A DNA stretch of 64,000 bases from Cupriavidus pauculus (GCF_008801835.1 NZ_VZOW01000003.1:248001-312000); one strand, 5' to 3'. Numbered from the stretch's first letter, positions 17,861 through 31,939 are shown. Made by a program: numbers and translations. The notes: generated from the sequence alone by a model not told the origin.

Positions 17861-17874
17861 CCTGTATAGACAGG
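17861..17874. promoter_or_regulatory. HutC-like operator 3, before hutH
   Basis: CCTGTATAGACAGG, a near-perfect palindrome matching the two upstream sites, 24 bases before the hutH start. Binding here would control hutHUDIFG. Confidence 0.8.
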
Positions 17875-17898
17875 CTCATACAACATCGGCAACTGAAG

Positions 17899-19461
17899 AT
17901 GACACAAGATTCCCGCTCTCTCCTGACTCTCAATCCCGGCCACGTTTCGCTGGACGACCTGCGCCGCATCTATCGCGGGGAGGTGCGCCTGGCGATGGCG
18001 GAATCGGCATGGGCCGGGGTCCGCGCCGCGCAGGCCACGGTGCAGGACATCATCGATGCCGATGCCGTGGTCTATGGCATCAATACCGGCTTCGGCAAGC
18101 TGGCGCAGTCGCGCATCGCGCATGACAAGCTGGCCGACCTGCAGCGCAATCTGGTGCTGTCGCACAGCGTGGGCACCGGCGCAGACCTGGCGCCCGACAC
18201 CGTGCGGCTGATCCTGGCCATCAAGGCGGTCAGCCTGGCGCGCGGCCATTCCGGCGTGCGTCCCGCGTTGATCGAGGCGCTGCTGGCGCTGGCCAACCAT
18301 GGCGTCACGCCGTGCATCCCGGCCAAGGGTTCGGTCGGCGCATCGGGCGACCTTGCGCCGCTGGCCCATATGTCGTGCACCCTGATCGGCGTGGGCGAGG
18401 TGATGATCGACGGCCGGCGCGTGCCGGCCGCGCAAGGGCTCGCGCACGCCGGGCTCGAGCCCTTCACGCTTGGCCCCAAGGAAGGCCTGGCGCTGCTGAA
18501 CGGCACGCAGGTTTCCACGGCTCTGGCGCTGGCGGGATTGTTCGCCGCCGAAGACGCATTCGCGGCCGGTCTGGTTGCCGGGGCGCTGTCGCTCGAGGCG
18601 ATCAAGGGATCGGTCAAGCCGTTCGACGCGCGCATTCACGAAGCGCGCGGCCAGGCCGGCCAGATCGCCGTGGCCGGCGCGGTGCGCGCGATGCTCGACG
18701 GCAGCGGAATCGTCGATTCGCACAAGACCTGCGGCCGCGTGCAGGACCCGTATTCGATCCGCTGCCAGCCGCAGGTGATGGGCGCGTGCCTCGACAATCT
18801 GTCGCACGCGGCGCGGATCCTGCGCATCGAGGCCAACGCCGCATCGGACAATCCGCTGGTGTTCTCCGAGCAGGGCGATGTGGTGTCCGGCGGCAATTTC
18901 CACGCCGAGCCGGTGGCGTTTGCAGCCGACATCGTGGCGCTGGCCATCGCCGAAATCGGCGCGATTTCCGAGCGCCGTCTGGCATTGCTGCTCGATACCG
19001 GCCTGTCCGGTTTGCCGCCGTTTCTGGTGCGCGACGGCGGCCTGAACTCGGGCTTCATGATCGCGCAGGTCACGGCCGCAGCGCTTGCTTCGGAAAACAA
19101 GGCGCTCGCGCATCCGTCCAGCGTGGACAGCCTGCCGACCTCGGCCAATCAAGAAGATCACGTTTCGATGGCCACGTATGGCGCGCGCCGGCTTGGCGAG
19201 ATGGCGGCCAACACCGCGGTGATCGTCGGCATTGAGGCGATGGCCGCGGCGCAGGGCATCGAGTTCCATCGCCCGCTGCACTCATCGCCGCTGATCGAAC
19301 AGGAACTCGCGCGTATCCGCAGCCGTGTGGCATTCCTCGACGCCGACCGCTATCTCGCGCCCGATATCGAAGCGATGAAGCAATGGGTGGTGCAGGGCGA
19401 TGCGGGCGCGGGCTGGCCCGCCGCCGTGCGGGCCATCCTGCCGACGAACCAGAACGTCTGA
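17899..19461 (+). CDS. hutH: Histidine ammonia-lyase
   Basis: HutH deaminates L-histidine to trans-urocanate, the first step of the Hut pathway. The 520-residue protein has the MIO-forming triad Ala148-Ser149-Gly150 in [24 protein letters not shown] near residue 60, and [15 protein letters not shown] and [18 protein letters not shown] in the C-terminal half, all highly conserved. Length fits the family. It is the first enzyme gene after HutC-like operator 3 and 92 bases after hutC; hutU follows after 62 bases. Confidence 0.97.
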   Translation: MTQDSRSLLTLNPGHVSLDDLRRIYRGEVRLAMAESAWAGVRAAQATVQDIIDADAVVYGINTGFGKLAQSRIAHDKLADLQRNLVLSHSVGTGADLAPDTVRLILAIKAVSLARGHSGVRPALIEALLALANHGVTPCIPAKGSVGASGDLAPLAHMSCTLIGVGEVMIDGRRVPAAQGLAHAGLEPFTLGPKEGLALLNGTQVSTALALAGLFAAEDAFAAGLVAGALSLEAIKGSVKPFDARIHEARGQAGQIAVAGAVRAMLDGSGIVDSHKTCGRVQDPYSIRCQPQVMGACLDNLSHAARILRIEANAASDNPLVFSEQGDVVSGGNFHAEPVAFAADIVALAIAEIGAISERRLALLLDTGLSGLPPFLVRDGGLNSGFMIAQVTAAALASENKALAHPSSVDSLPTSANQEDHVSMATYGARRLGEMAANTAVIVGIEAMAAAQGIEFHRPLHSSPLIEQELARIRSRVAFLDADRYLAPDIEAMKQWVVQGDAGAGWPAAVRAILPTNQNV

Positions 19462-19523
19462 GCATCCGAACGTGTGACACGCGGCGCCGCCGCGAACCTC
19501 TTTCCAAGAAACGCGAGACCACC

Positions 19524-21227
19524 ATGAACGCCAACGAACACCAATTCACCGACACCGCGCGCGGCCAGCGCGAAATCCGCGCGCCGCACGGCAGCCAGCT
19601 GCATTGCAAGAACTGGCTGATCGAGGCCGCGTACCGCATGATCCAGAACAATCTCGATCCCGACGTGGCCGAGCGCCCGCAGGATCTGGTGGTGTACGGC
19701 GGCATCGGCAAGGCCGCGCGCAACTGGGAATGCTTCGACGCGATTCTCGATAGCCTGCGCCGGCTGGGCGAGGACGAGTCGCTGCTTGTGCAGTCGGGCA
19801 AGCCGGTGGGCGTGTTCCGCACTCATGCCGATGCGCCGCGCGTGCTGATCGCCAATTCCAATCTGGTGCCGCATTGGGCCACTTGGGACAAGTTCAACGA
19901 ACTCGATCGCGCCGGGCTGATGATGTACGGGCAGATGACGGCGGGATCGTGGATCTACATCGGCACGCAGGGCATCGTGCAGGGCACGTTCGAAACTTTC
20001 GTGGAAGCTGGCAACCAGCACTACAACGGCGACCTGACCGGCAAATGGATCCTGACCGCCGGCCTCGGCGGCATGGGCGGCGCGCAGCCGCTGGCGGGCG
20101 TGCTGGCCGGCGCGTGCGTGCTGGCCATCGAATGCCAGGAATCGCGCATCGATTTCCGCATCCGCACGCGCTACCTCGACAAGAAGGCCACCACGCTGGA
20201 CGAAGCGCTCGCGATGATCGCATCGGCAACCAGCAAGGGCGAGGCAATCTCCGTGGGCCTGCTGGGCAACGCGGCGGAAATCGTGCCGGAACTGGTGCGT
20301 CGCGCGCGCGCCGGCGGCATGCGCCCGGACATCGTCACCGACCAGACCTCGGCGCACGATCTGGTGAACGGCTATCTGCCCGAAGGTTGGAGCGTGCAGC
20401 AGTGGGAAGACCTGCGCCAGCGCGACCCCAAGGCAGTCGAGGCCGCCGCACGCGCTTCGATCGTCCGGCACGTGCAGGCCATGCTGGACTTCCAGAAAAT
20501 GGGCGTGCCGACGCTCGACTATGGCAACAACATCCGCCAGGTGGCGTTCGACGAGGGCGTGGCCAACGCGTTCGATTTCCCCGGTTTTGTGCCGGCCTAT
20601 ATCCGGCCGCTGTTCTGTCGCGGCAAGGGCCCATTCCGCTGGGTGGCGCTGTCCGGTGATCCCGAGGACATCTACAAGACCGACGCCAAGATGAAGGAGC
20701 TGTTCCCCGAGGACAAGCATCTGCACCGCTGGCTCGATATGGCGCGCGACCGCATCGCGTTCCAGGGTTTGCCGGCGCGGATCTGCTGGGTGGGGCTCGA
20801 CGAACGGCATCGCGCCGGGCTGGCCTTCAACGAGATGGTGAAATCGGGCGAACTGAAGGCGCCGATCGTGATCGGGCGCGATCACCTCGATTGCGGATCC
20901 GTCGCGTCACCCAATCGTGAAACCGAAGCGATGCGCGACGGGTCCGACGCCGTGTCGGACTGGCCGCTGCTCAACGCGCTGCTGAACACCGCGGGCGGCG
21001 CCACATGGGTCAGCCTGCATCACGGCGGCGGCGTCGGCATGGGCTTTTCGCAACATGCCGGCGTGGTCATCGTCTGCGACGGCACCGATGCGGCGGCCAG
21101 GCGGATCGAACGCGTGCTGTGGAACGACCCGGCCACCGGCGTGATGCGCCACGCCGATGCCGGTTATGACATCGCCATCGACTGCGCCAGGGAAAAGGGC
21201 CTGAACCTGCCGATGGTGAAGCGTTGA
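19524..21227 (+). CDS. hutU: Urocanate hydratase
   Basis: HutU converts urocanate to imidazolonepropionate using tightly bound NAD+ as an electrophile. The 567-residue protein starts in the usual way ([21 protein letters not shown]) and contains [49 protein letters not shown] (NAD-binding) and [18 protein letters not shown] near the active-site cysteine. The 3' end overlaps hutD (TGATG). Confidence 0.97.
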   Translation: MNANEHQFTDTARGQREIRAPHGSQLHCKNWLIEAAYRMIQNNLDPDVAERPQDLVVYGGIGKAARNWECFDAILDSLRRLGEDESLLVQSGKPVGVFRTHADAPRVLIANSNLVPHWATWDKFNELDRAGLMMYGQMTAGSWIYIGTQGIVQGTFETFVEAGNQHYNGDLTGKWILTAGLGGMGGAQPLAGVLAGACVLAIECQESRIDFRIRTRYLDKKATTLDEALAMIASATSKGEAISVGLLGNAAEIVPELVRRARAGGMRPDIVTDQTSAHDLVNGYLPEGWSVQQWEDLRQRDPKAVEAAARASIVRHVQAMLDFQKMGVPTLDYGNNIRQVAFDEGVANAFDFPGFVPAYIRPLFCRGKGPFRWVALSGDPEDIYKTDAKMKELFPEDKHLHRWLDMARDRIAFQGLPARICWVGLDERHRAGLAFNEMVKSGELKAPIVIGRDHLDCGSVASPNRETEAMRDGSDAVSDWPLLNALLNTAGGATWVSLHHGGGVGMGFSQHAGVVIVCDGTDAAARRIERVLWNDPATGVMRHADAGYDIAIDCAREKGLNLPMVKR

Positions 21228-21811
21228 TGGCCGTGCAGAAGTTTGCAGTCGACGCGATCGCGCCGACGCCGTGGAAGAACGGCGGTGGCGCAACGCGCGA
21301 AATCGCCGTGTGGCCGCCTGGTGCCGCCATGGAGTCGTTTGCATGGCGCATCAGCGTGGCCGATATCGCTGACGACGGGCCGTTCTCCGCATTTCCCGGC
21401 GTGGATCGCCAGATCGCATTGCTGGAAGGCGCCGGCGTGCACCTGCAGGCGCATGACGATTCGTTTTCCCATCGGCTGGTGCGCGTGGGAGAACCGTTCG
21501 CGTTTTCAGGCGATACCGCCATGCATGCCACGCTGATCGACGGGCCGACGCGCGATTTCAATGTGATGACACGCCGCGGCGTGTGCCGCGCCGACGTGCG
21601 CCTGATGCGCCAGCCGTTCTCGGTGGTGCCGGGCGAGACCACGGTGCTGGTGCTGGCGCTCGACGGCGCCTGGGAGGCCGGCCCCAGCCTGCATCTGGCC
21701 GCCGGAGAAGGCATACTGCTGCCAGCCGGCACGCCGGCCATCACGCTGTCTCACAACGGGCTTGCCGCGCTGTGCCTGCGCGTGACCCTGCATATGGAGC
21801 GGGACCGATGA
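21227..21811 (+). CDS. hutD: HutD/Ves family protein
   Basis: A 194-residue cupin-like protein of the HutD family with the typical opening [19 protein letters not shown], then [31 protein letters not shown]. HutD proteins are found in hut operons; work in Pseudomonas suggests they limit hut operon activity, possibly by binding a pathway intermediate, but no enzyme activity is established. Its ATG overlaps the hutU stop by one base and its stop overlaps the hutI start, so expression is coupled. Confidence 0.93.
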   Translation: MAVQKFAVDAIAPTPWKNGGGATREIAVWPPGAAMESFAWRISVADIADDGPFSAFPGVDRQIALLEGAGVHLQAHDDSFSHRLVRVGEPFAFSGDTAMHATLIDGPTRDFNVMTRRGVCRADVRLMRQPFSVVPGETTVLVLALDGAWEAGPSLHLAAGEGILLPAGTPAITLSHNGLAALCLRVTLHMERDR

Positions 21812-23055
21812 AGATCAACGATGCGCTGTCGGCAGACGGCGTCTGGCATCACTGCCATCTGCTGGCGGATGCCGATCCCGCGCACGCCACGCGCGACGCC
21901 GCCATCGCGGTCGAACATGGCCGCATCGTGTGGCTGGGCGAAGCGTCTGCCTTGCCGGAGAGCCTGCGGCGCCTGCCGCGGCACGACGCGGCAGGCGCGT
22001 GGATCACACCGGGCCTGGTCGACTGCCATACGCATCTGGTCTACGGCGGCCAGCGCGCCGACGAATTCGCGATGCGCCTGGCCGGGGTCAGCTACGAGGA
22101 AATTGCGCGCGCGGGCGGCGGCATCGTGTCGACGGTGCGCGCCACGCGCGATGCAGACGAAGCCACGCTGTTCGCGCAGGCCGCGCCGCGCCTGGAAGCG
22201 CTGCTCGCCGAAGGCGTCACCGCCATCGAGATCAAGTCCGGCTATGGCCTGTCGCTCGATGCCGAACGCAAGCAGCTGCGCGTGGCGCGGCAGCTCGGCG
22301 AGGCTTACGGCGTGACGGTCCACACGACGTTCCTCGGCGCGCACGCGCTGCCGCCCGAATATGCGGGCCGCGCCGACGACTACATCGAGCTGGTCTGCAA
22401 CACGATGCTGCCGGCGCTGGCCGGCGAAAAACTTGTCGATGCGGTGGATGCGTTCTGCGAGGGCATTGGATTCAGCCCCGCGCAGACCGAGCGCGTCTTC
22501 GAGGCGGCGGCGCGGCACGGCTTGCCCGTCAAGCTCCATGCCGAGCAGTTGAGCAATCTGGGCGGCGCGGCGCTCGCGGCGCGACACCGCGCGCTGTCCG
22601 CCGATCATCTCGAACATCTCGACGAAGCGGGCGTGGCCGCGATGGCGCAGGCGGACACCGTCGCTGTGCTGCTGCCTGGCGCCTATTATTTCCTGCGCGA
22701 TACCCACTTGCCGCCGTTGGCACTCCTGCGCCAGTACGGCGTGCCGATCGCCATCGCCACCGATCACAATCCGGGCACGTCGCCCACCACGTCGCTGCTG
22801 CTGATGATGAACATGGCGTGCACGCTGTTCCGCATGACCGTGCCGGAAGTGCTGGCCGGCGTGACCGTCCACGCGGCGCGCGCGCTCGGTGCGGCGGATC
22901 GGCACGGACGCCTTGCGGTGGGCCGGGTGGCCGATTTCGCGCTGTGGCGCGTCGATTCGCCGGCGGAACTGGCGTATCGCTTTGGCGGCAATCCGTGCGC
23001 GGCGGTGGTGCGTCAGGGCCGGCTCCATGTTCAAGGCAAAGGTATTCAACGATGA
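21808..23055 (+). CDS. hutI: Imidazolonepropionase
   Basis: HutI hydrolyses imidazolone-5-propionate to N-formimino-L-glutamate. This 415-residue amidohydrolase has the metal motif [17 protein letters not shown], the substrate region [38 protein letters not shown] and [14 protein letters not shown], all specific to HutI. Overlaps of four bases with hutD and hutF indicate one translationally coupled unit. Confidence 0.97.
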   Translation: MKINDALSADGVWHHCHLLADADPAHATRDAAIAVEHGRIVWLGEASALPESLRRLPRHDAAGAWITPGLVDCHTHLVYGGQRADEFAMRLAGVSYEEIARAGGGIVSTVRATRDADEATLFAQAAPRLEALLAEGVTAIEIKSGYGLSLDAERKQLRVARQLGEAYGVTVHTTFLGAHALPPEYAGRADDYIELVCNTMLPALAGEKLVDAVDAFCEGIGFSPAQTERVFEAAARHGLPVKLHAEQLSNLGGAALAARHRALSADHLEHLDEAGVAAMAQADTVAVLLPGAYYFLRDTHLPPLALLRQYGVPIAIATDHNPGTSPTTSLLLMMNMACTLFRMTVPEVLAGVTVHAARALGAADRHGRLAVGRVADFALWRVDSPAELAYRFGGNPCAAVVRQGRLHVQGKGIQR

Positions 23056-24515
23056 GTGCGACGAGTGCAGGCCGATTGTTCGCCCCCTACGCGCTGCTGC
23101 CCGACGGCTGGGCGCGCGATGTGCTGCTGGCGTGGGACGCGCAGGGCGTTTTCACGTCGATCGTTCCCAACGCGACGGGCGCGGGCGCTGCGATCGGCGC
23201 TTCTATTGCCGCTCCGACGGGCACCGCGGTCGGCCCCGCGCCGCGCGCTGCCGGTCCGGTGTTGCCCGGGATGCCGAACCTGCATTCGCACGCGTTTCAA
23301 CGCGGATTTGCCGGGCTGACCGAATTCCGCAGCGTCACGGATGGCGACGATCCGGCCGGTGGCGATTCGTTCTGGAGCTGGCGCTCGCTGATGTATCGCT
23401 TCGCGCTGCGCGTGTCGCCCGATGCGCTCGAGGCGATCGCCACGCAGCTCTACATCGAGATGCTGCGCGCCGGCTACACCAGCGTGTGCGAATTCCACTA
23501 CGTCCATCACGATCCCGACGGCAAGCCTTACGCCGATCGCGCCGAGATGTCGCTGCGGCTGCTGCGCGCGGCACAGACCGCCGGCATCGGCATGACGCTG
23601 TTGCCCGTGCTGTACCAGACGGCCGGATTTGGCGGCAAGCCCGCGCAGCCTGACCAGCGCCGCTTCCTGAATGACACCGAGGCGATGCTGGCGCTGCTGG
23701 AAAAGCTTGCGCCGCATTGCGCCGCCTATGGCGCGCGGCTGGGTCTGGCGCCGCATTCGCTGCGCGCCGTGCCGCACGGCAGCCTGTCGCAGGCCGTCGC
23801 CGCGCTGCACGCGATGGACGCCACGGCGCCTGTGCATATCCACATCGCCGAGCAGCAAAAGGAAGTCGATGACTGCCTGGCGGCGACCGGCGTGCGTCCG
23901 GTGCAATGGTTGCTCGATCACGCACCGGTGGACTCGCGCTGGTGCCTGGTACACGCCACGCACATGGACTGGGACGAGCGGCGGCGGCTGGCGCACAGCG
24001 GCGCGGTGGCCGGCATCTGCCCGACCACCGAGGCCAATCTTGGCGATGGCGTGTTCGAGGCCGCGCCATATCTGGCGCAGCACGGCTGGTGGGGCATCGG
24101 ATCGGACAGCCACGCCAGCGTGAGCGTGGCCGAGGAATTGCGCATGTTCGAATACGGCCAGCGCCTGGGACTGCAGCGGCGCAATGTGCTGGCATCGCAG
24201 GCGCACCCGCAGGTGGCGGACCGCTTATGGCTCGATGCCGTGGCGGGCGGCGCGCGTGCGGCGGCGCGTCCCGTGGCCGGACTGTCGGTCGGGCAGCGCG
24301 CCGATTTCATCGTCCTCGATGGCCAGCAGCCGACGCTGGCCGGGCTGGACGGCGCCCACGCGCTGGCCACCTGCGTGTTTGCGAGCCACGGACATGAGAC
24401 ACTAGCGGAAGTCCGCACGGGCGGCACGTGCCGCGTGCAGCACGGCGTGCATCCGCAGCAAACGGATGCGGCCCGGCTGTTCGTCGAGGCGCGCGCCGGC
24501 CTGCTGGCGGACTAG
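23052..24515 (+). CDS. hutF: Formimidoylglutamate deiminase
   Basis: HutF removes ammonia from N-formimino-L-glutamate to give N-formyl-L-glutamate, the branch taken by organisms with the five-step Hut pathway. The 487-residue amidohydrolase has [48 protein letters not shown] and [17 protein letters not shown]. An Ala/Gly/Pro-rich stretch at about 41-67 before the first metal motif is longer than needed for the fold. It overlaps hutI by four bases. Confidence 0.95.
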   Translation: MSATSAGRLFAPYALLPDGWARDVLLAWDAQGVFTSIVPNATGAGAAIGASIAAPTGTAVGPAPRAAGPVLPGMPNLHSHAFQRGFAGLTEFRSVTDGDDPAGGDSFWSWRSLMYRFALRVSPDALEAIATQLYIEMLRAGYTSVCEFHYVHHDPDGKPYADRAEMSLRLLRAAQTAGIGMTLLPVLYQTAGFGGKPAQPDQRRFLNDTEAMLALLEKLAPHCAAYGARLGLAPHSLRAVPHGSLSQAVAALHAMDATAPVHIHIAEQQKEVDDCLAATGVRPVQWLLDHAPVDSRWCLVHATHMDWDERRRLAHSGAVAGICPTTEANLGDGVFEAAPYLAQHGWWGIGSDSHASVSVAEELRMFEYGQRLGLQRRNVLASQAHPQVADRLWLDAVAGGARAAARPVAGLSVGQRADFIVLDGQQPTLAGLDGAHALATCVFASHGHETLAEVRTGGTCRVQHGVHPQQTDAARLFVEARAGLLAD

Positions 24516-24563
24516 GGTCCCGAACCCTCGATAGCAGTTAACAGACCGCCGCCCCAAGACAAG

Positions 24564-25382
24564 ATGTCCTCCTTCACCACCGATATTCCCGCTTTCACCC
24601 TGCATCGCGGCACCCGCCCGCTGCTGGTGTCGATGCCGCACGTCGGCACGTATCTTCCCGCGCAACTGGCCGAGCGTCTGACGCCCGAGGCCCGCACGGT
24701 GCCTGATACCGACTGGCACATGGATCGCCTCTACGATTTCGCGCGCGATCTCGGCGCATCGATCCTGATGGCCACGCACTCGCGCTATGTGATCGACCTG
24801 AATCGTCCGCCCGACAACGCCAACCTCTATCCGGGCCAGGACACCACGGGTCTGTGCCCGATCGACACGTTCGACAAGACGCCGGTCTACGCCGACGGCG
24901 CCAACTTGCCTGACGATTCCGAAATCGCCTTGCGCCGCGGCGCGGTCTGGCATCCGTACCACAACGCGCTGCAGGACGAACTCAAGCGCCTGCGCGCGGA
25001 ACACGGCACCATCGCGTTGTGGGACGCCCATTCGATCCGCTCCGTGCTGCCGCGTTTCTTTGAAGGCAAGCTGACCGATTTCAATCTCGGCTCGGCCGAC
25101 GGCAAGAGCTGCGACACAGGGCTGGCCAGCGATGTGGTGGCGATCGCCCAGCGCGTGCCGAACCACACCGCGGTGCTGAACGGCCGCTTCAAGGGCGGCT
25201 ATATCACGCGCCAGTACGGCAATCCGGCCGAAGGCGTACACGCGATCCAGCTGGAACTCACGCAATCGTCGTATATGGAAGAACGCCATCCGTTTGCGTA
25301 CGATCCGGCCAAGGCCGCCAACGTGCAGCCGGCCATCCGCCAGATGCTGGAAACCGTGCTGACGTTCGTCGAGGCGCGCTGA
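24564..25382 (+). CDS. hutG: N-formylglutamate deformylase
   Basis: HutG hydrolyses N-formyl-L-glutamate to glutamate and formate, the last step of the five-step route, and pairs with HutF. The 272-residue protein has LVSMPHVGTYLP, DTDWHMDRLYDFARDLGA, ATHSRYVIDLNRPPD and LWDAHSIRSVLPRFFEG, the FGase family pattern. It is the last gene of the hut operon, 48 bases after hutF, and faces aspD across a shared hairpin. Confidence 0.96.
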   Translation: MSSFTTDIPAFTLHRGTRPLLVSMPHVGTYLPAQLAERLTPEARTVPDTDWHMDRLYDFARDLGASILMATHSRYVIDLNRPPDNANLYPGQDTTGLCPIDTFDKTPVYADGANLPDDSEIALRRGAVWHPYHNALQDELKRLRAEHGTIALWDAHSIRSVLPRFFEGKLTDFNLGSADGKSCDTGLASDVVAIAQRVPNHTAVLNGRFKGGYITRQYGNPAEGVHAIQLELTQSSYMEERHPFAYDPAKAANVQPAIRQMLETVLTFVEAR

Positions 25383-25413
25383 CGCTTTGAGCGGGCTTTC
25401 GATAGCCGCCGCC

Positions 25414-25462
25414 AAAAGAAAAAACCCGGCCGCGCGCGATGCCGCCACGCGCGGGCCGGGTC
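25414..25462 (-). terminator. Terminator of aspT-aspD, convergent with hutG
   Basis: A long GC-rich stem (ACCCGGCCGCGCG with its near complement) is followed on the minus strand by a T-rich run (TTTTTTCTTTT). It mainly serves the minus-strand aspD gene and may also stop hutG transcripts. Confidence 0.75.
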
Positions 25463-25477
25463 TTCAGATGACGCAAC

Positions 25478-28833
<3,356 letters not shown>

Positions 28834-28917
28834 GGAACCTCCTGTAATGCATGACGCAGGTTTGGGGACGCATGTCGTCGGCGCTTGTGACACCGGGACA
28901 CGCCGTACAACGCTTTG

Positions 28918-29223
28918 CTAATGGGGAGAAGGGCCCAGCGCGCGGGCCATTACGTTTGTGAACACGGTGTGCAGGGGAAACGGAACGCGCGTGATGAGGC
29001 GCGCGATCACGCTTTGGATGGCTGCAGGAAGCGTCGAGGTCGGCACGCCGGTGAGGAGCGGGATCGGTCGATCTCTGCCGATCCGTACGATGCTTGCCGA
29101 TGTGGCGCCGATGCCGCCTGGTCGCAGCGAGTCGGCGCATATCGCATTCACGGTGTGGCCGATGGCCAATGCCGACATCGCGATCTGCGGCGGTTCGGCA
29201 AGCAAGGCGGAAGCGATTTCCAT
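28918..29223 (-). CDS. Doubtful small hypothetical protein
   Basis: A 101-residue frame with high GC at third positions, opening MEIASALLAEPPQIAMSALAI. It matches no family I know. A GGGAGG lies 13 bases before the ATG, too far for a good ribosome-binding site. Orientation and position would make it the gene before aspT. It could equally be a chance frame in GC-rich DNA. Confidence 0.25.
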   Translation of the reverse strand: MEIASALLAEPPQIAMSALAIGHTVNAICADSLRPGGIGATSASIVRIGRDRPIPLLTGVPTSTLPAAIQSVIARLITRVPFPLHTVFTNVMARALGPSPH

Positions 29224-29325
29224 GACGCGGCGAGGGCCTCCCTTGGATCACGGCAAGCCAGGCGGTGGGACCCGCAGGCGTGAGGCATTATCCGTGGGTG
29301 GTGCGCGTGCGCGTATTGAAAGCTT

Positions 29326-29350
29326 TTGATCGCGTATTAAACGCAATCAA
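29326..29350. repeat. Imperfect palindrome, operator-like
   Basis: TTGATCGCGT, a 5-base ATTAA centre, then ACGCAATCAA: arms match at 9 of 10 positions. It lies in the A+T-rich part of the spacer between aspT and the M48 lipoprotein gene. It may be a regulator site; no protein can be assigned. Confidence 0.5.
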
Positions 29351-29487
29351 GAAAACTGCTATGTCTGGAAGTAGTTTTACAGAGTAATGACAAGGCCTCG
29401 CGCATGCGGACTGTTCGTCGCAACAGTGATGCGCTGGCGATCGACGGGCGCCCGCTGCCTATGGCCGCGAGCGCCGCAGTGCAGAAC

Positions 29488-30237
29488 TTATTTTCCGCTG
29501 TTGAGCCGGTCCTGGATGTGCTGGGCGCGTGCCGCCGAGGCCGGGTGCGAACTGAGCAGGCTGGACTGCCCGCCGTCCAGCTTGGCCAATTTCTGGAACG
29601 CCGTAACCAGCGCCTGACGGTTGGCGTTGTTCTTGGTCAGCAGGTCAAACGAGTAGTCGTCGGCCTGGCTTTCCTGGCGCTGCGAAAACTGCGCGTTGAC
29701 AAACGTTTCGCCCAGTTCACCGATTTGCGACGACGACAGCGCAGTCAGCGTGGCGTTGCCGGTGGAACCGAGCAGTCCGCGCGCCGCTGCCGTGGTGTAA
29801 GCCACCTGCATGGCGGCCTTGGTGTGGCCCAGTGCGACGTGGCCGATTTCGTGACCGAGCACGCCGCGCACTTCATCGTCGGTCATCAGATCCATCAATC
29901 CGCTATAGACACGCACGCAGCCATTGGCCATGGCCCATGCGTTCACATCCTTGGTCATGTAGACCTTGGCGTCGAGCGGCAGCCCGGTGTTCTTCAGCCC
30001 GCTCATGATGTTGGTCAGGCGCTTCGCATACGTGCTGTCGGCGGTGGCCAGCGTGTTTTTCTTGTCCATCTCCGCGCACGACTGGTCGGACAATTGCTTG
30101 ACGTTGGTGTCGCTGAGCGTGGCGGCCGAAAACAGACTGCCGCCGGCTTGCGTCAGGCTATCCATGTTGGCGCCGGCGCAGCCAGCAAGCATTGCAGCGC
30201 AGCCGATGGCTGCGGCGGTAGCGAGTTTGCGCTTCAT
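29488..30237 (-). CDS. M48 family metalloprotease, lipoprotein
   Basis: A 249-residue zinc peptidase anchored by lipid. The signal peptide ends in the lipobox LAGC (Cys20). The zinc motif is H129-E130-x-x-H133 in GVLGHEIGHVALGH, with E189 (ESQADDYSFDLL) as the likely third ligand. The pattern and size resemble the LoiP/YcaL type of outer-membrane or periplasmic M48 proteases, which degrade misfolded envelope proteins. A conserved C-terminal SSHPASAARAQHI matches the family's SxHP motif. It stands alone on the minus strand. Confidence 0.92.
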   Translation of the reverse strand: MKRKLATAAAIGCAAMLAGCAGANMDSLTQAGGSLFSAATLSDTNVKQLSDQSCAEMDKKNTLATADSTYAKRLTNIMSGLKNTGLPLDAKVYMTKDVNAWAMANGCVRVYSGLMDLMTDDEVRGVLGHEIGHVALGHTKAAMQVAYTTAAARGLLGSTGNATLTALSSSQIGELGETFVNAQFSQRQESQADDYSFDLLTKNNANRQALVTAFQKLAKLDGGQSSLLSSHPASAARAQHIQDRLNSGK

Positions 30238-30905
30238 CGTCGATTCCCTGGTAATGACTTGGTGTTATGGTCGCGGCGCCCTGTAGCCCCCATGCGGGAG
30301 ACACCGCAGCGAGGAAGGATAAGCAAGGCGAAATCCGATTGCCAGCGGTGCGCGTCTGACATGGACGCCGCGCATCCATTTGCGCGAATTCAGATTCGTC
30401 TTATTGAGCGGTGTGGGTAGCTGCGGCGAAATAGCGGCATGCCACCAAAAAACAGATCGCACCCGATGTGGATCCCCAACCGTTCCCGAGCCCGCTATGT
30501 GCGCAAACGCTCAAATCGAGCGTGCTGCGAGGCGTTTCAAACTGTCACCTGTGCGTAATCTGAGGAAAAAGCAGATGTGGTCGCATTGTCAAAATTGGCG
30601 AACCGCTTCAAATGTCACGGCATGTGCGCTGCCAGCACCGGACTGTCGTACAACGCGCGACAGCGCACATAAGCAAAGCGTGGGTGGAGGCACGATACGG
30701 GCTAAAGCGTTGTGAATGTATTGTAAAAAAAACAATAACGTCGGTGCACGGGAACGGGGATGGCCTGCGATCAGCGCGGCCATGGTCATCTAGTGTGATT
30801 TAAGCTCCATTTCCTGTCAGTTCGGCGACTCAGTCAGCATCGCGGCGGCAAAAAGCCCTCGCGGCGTTGTTCAAACCAAAAAACAGGGGAAGCGGAGATT
30901 CAGCC
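30238..30905. other. Divergent intergenic region of lower GC
   Basis: A 668-base gap between the M48 lipoprotein and the deacetylase gene. Several short frames run through it but none looks coding. Around 30716-30740 there is an ATTGT/ACAAT inverted repeat around an A8 tract. I see no certain promoter. Confidence 0.4.
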
Positions 30906-31673
30906 ATGCGCAGTCTGATCATCAATGCCGACGACTTTGGTCTCGATTACGAAACCTGTGCCACGACGATAGATTGCTTCGAGGCCGGGTTACTGACCAG
31001 TGCAACTATCATGGTGGGCTGCGAGGCGTCGAAGCAGGCCTACGACTACGCCCGGCAGAATCGCAAGCGTTTTTCCTTCGGTCTGCATTTCAATATCGTC
31101 GACGGATTCGAGCCGCTTGCTGGCAAGGACACCTCGTTGTGCGACGAGCCAGGCGCGTTCCGGGAAAGCGACGCGCAGCGCTACGCGGCCATGGCCGGTT
31201 TGCTGGCCAATACCGAAATCCGGCGCGAATTTCGCCTGCAGCTCGAAGAGTTGCGGGACAACCATGTGGAAGTTACACATGTGGACAGCCACGGCCACCT
31301 GCACAAGTTTCCGTCGATCATCTATTCGTTACGCCAGGAAATGCGCCGCGCCGGCATCACGTGGGTGCGTCGTCCGCAAAACGTCTTCCTTCGGCCAAAC
31401 GCCCCGCGACGCATCATCAACAATGTCTTCGCCATCCCTTTCTGGGGCTTGATGCGTACCGACTATTACTGCGCCGTGGACGGCGGCGACGAAACGTGGG
31501 CGCAGCGCCTGCCGGACGCGCTGCCGGATGGCTTGACCGAAGTCTCGGTCCATCCGGGCCGCGCGGAGCCATGGCGGCGCATCGAAGCCGAACCGCTGCT
31601 GCATCCCGATGAATTGGGAACTGCACTCACCTCGGCCGGCGTTGCGCTGACGCGCTATCGGGCCCACGTCTAG
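30906..31673 (+). CDS. ChbG/HpnK family (YdjC-like) deacetylase
   Basis: A 255-residue protein of the YdjC family, which includes chitooligosaccharide deacetylase ChbG and the hopanoid enzyme HpnK. The metal and active-site motifs are visible: INADDFGLDYETC at the N terminus, FGLHFNIVDG, and VTHVDSHGHLHKFPSI. VSVHPGR lies near the C terminus. No chitobiose or hopanoid genes are adjacent, so the substrate is open. CGGAG precedes the ATG by 8 bases; a longer in-frame start at 30867 lacks support. Confidence 0.88.
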   Translation: MRSLIINADDFGLDYETCATTIDCFEAGLLTSATIMVGCEASKQAYDYARQNRKRFSFGLHFNIVDGFEPLAGKDTSLCDEPGAFRESDAQRYAAMAGLLANTEIRREFRLQLEELRDNHVEVTHVDSHGHLHKFPSIIYSLRQEMRRAGITWVRRPQNVFLRPNAPRRIINNVFAIPFWGLMRTDYYCAVDGGDETWAQRLPDALPDGLTEVSVHPGRAEPWRRIEAEPLLHPDELGTALTSAGVALTRYRAHV

Positions 31674-31908
31674 TCAGCCGGCGCGCCAGCCGTCAACGCT
31701 TGCATGGCAAAAGCCAGCGCGCGGCAAGGTAACGCCGGCACATGCGTGAACGGACCGTCAACAGCTGATAGGGAAACAGCAGGAGCAGGGAGCAGCGGGG
31801 TGCGAATCGGGGGAAATAACTGCGTGGCGCGAAGCCAAGCCGAAGCAGAAAGCGGACGGGGAAAAGCGAAAGGGGGCGAAGGGTAAAACGGATAAAGCGG
31901 GGGAGGGC

Positions 31909-31938
31909 GGAAAAGCGAGGAAAAGCGAGGAAAAGCGG
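31909..31938. repeat. 10-bp tandem repeat in a purine-rich tract
   Basis: The unit AAAAGCGAGG occurs twice in full and once in part, directly next to the 3' end of tRNA-Leu. It is the end of an almost all-purine tract on the + strand from about 31838. Read on the minus strand it gives repeated TTTT runs after the tRNA, which may aid termination. Confidence 0.6.
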
Positions 31939-31939
31939 A

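Larger units (their letters stand above)
28834..29487. other. Intergenic region upstream of aspT
   Basis: A 654-base gap. It contains one doubtful small open frame on the minus strand (28918-29223), a 25-bp imperfect palindrome (29326-29350) and an A+T-rich segment at about 29310-29390. The aspT promoter should be here but is not clear. Confidence 0.5.

Noticed and set aside
17368-19461. A 697-residue frame that appears to extend hutH back into hutC
   Set aside because: The extension is the wrong frame of hutC and would run across HutC-like operator 3. HutH has normal length from 17899.
25383-25477. A possible small RNA between hutG and aspD
   Set aside because: The only structure is the long GC-rich hairpin with T-rich tail, fully explained as a terminator for the convergent genes.
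30380-30803. Short overlapping frames between the M48 lipoprotein and the deacetylase
   Set aside because: No ribosome-binding sites, no motifs and composition unlike the surrounding genes.
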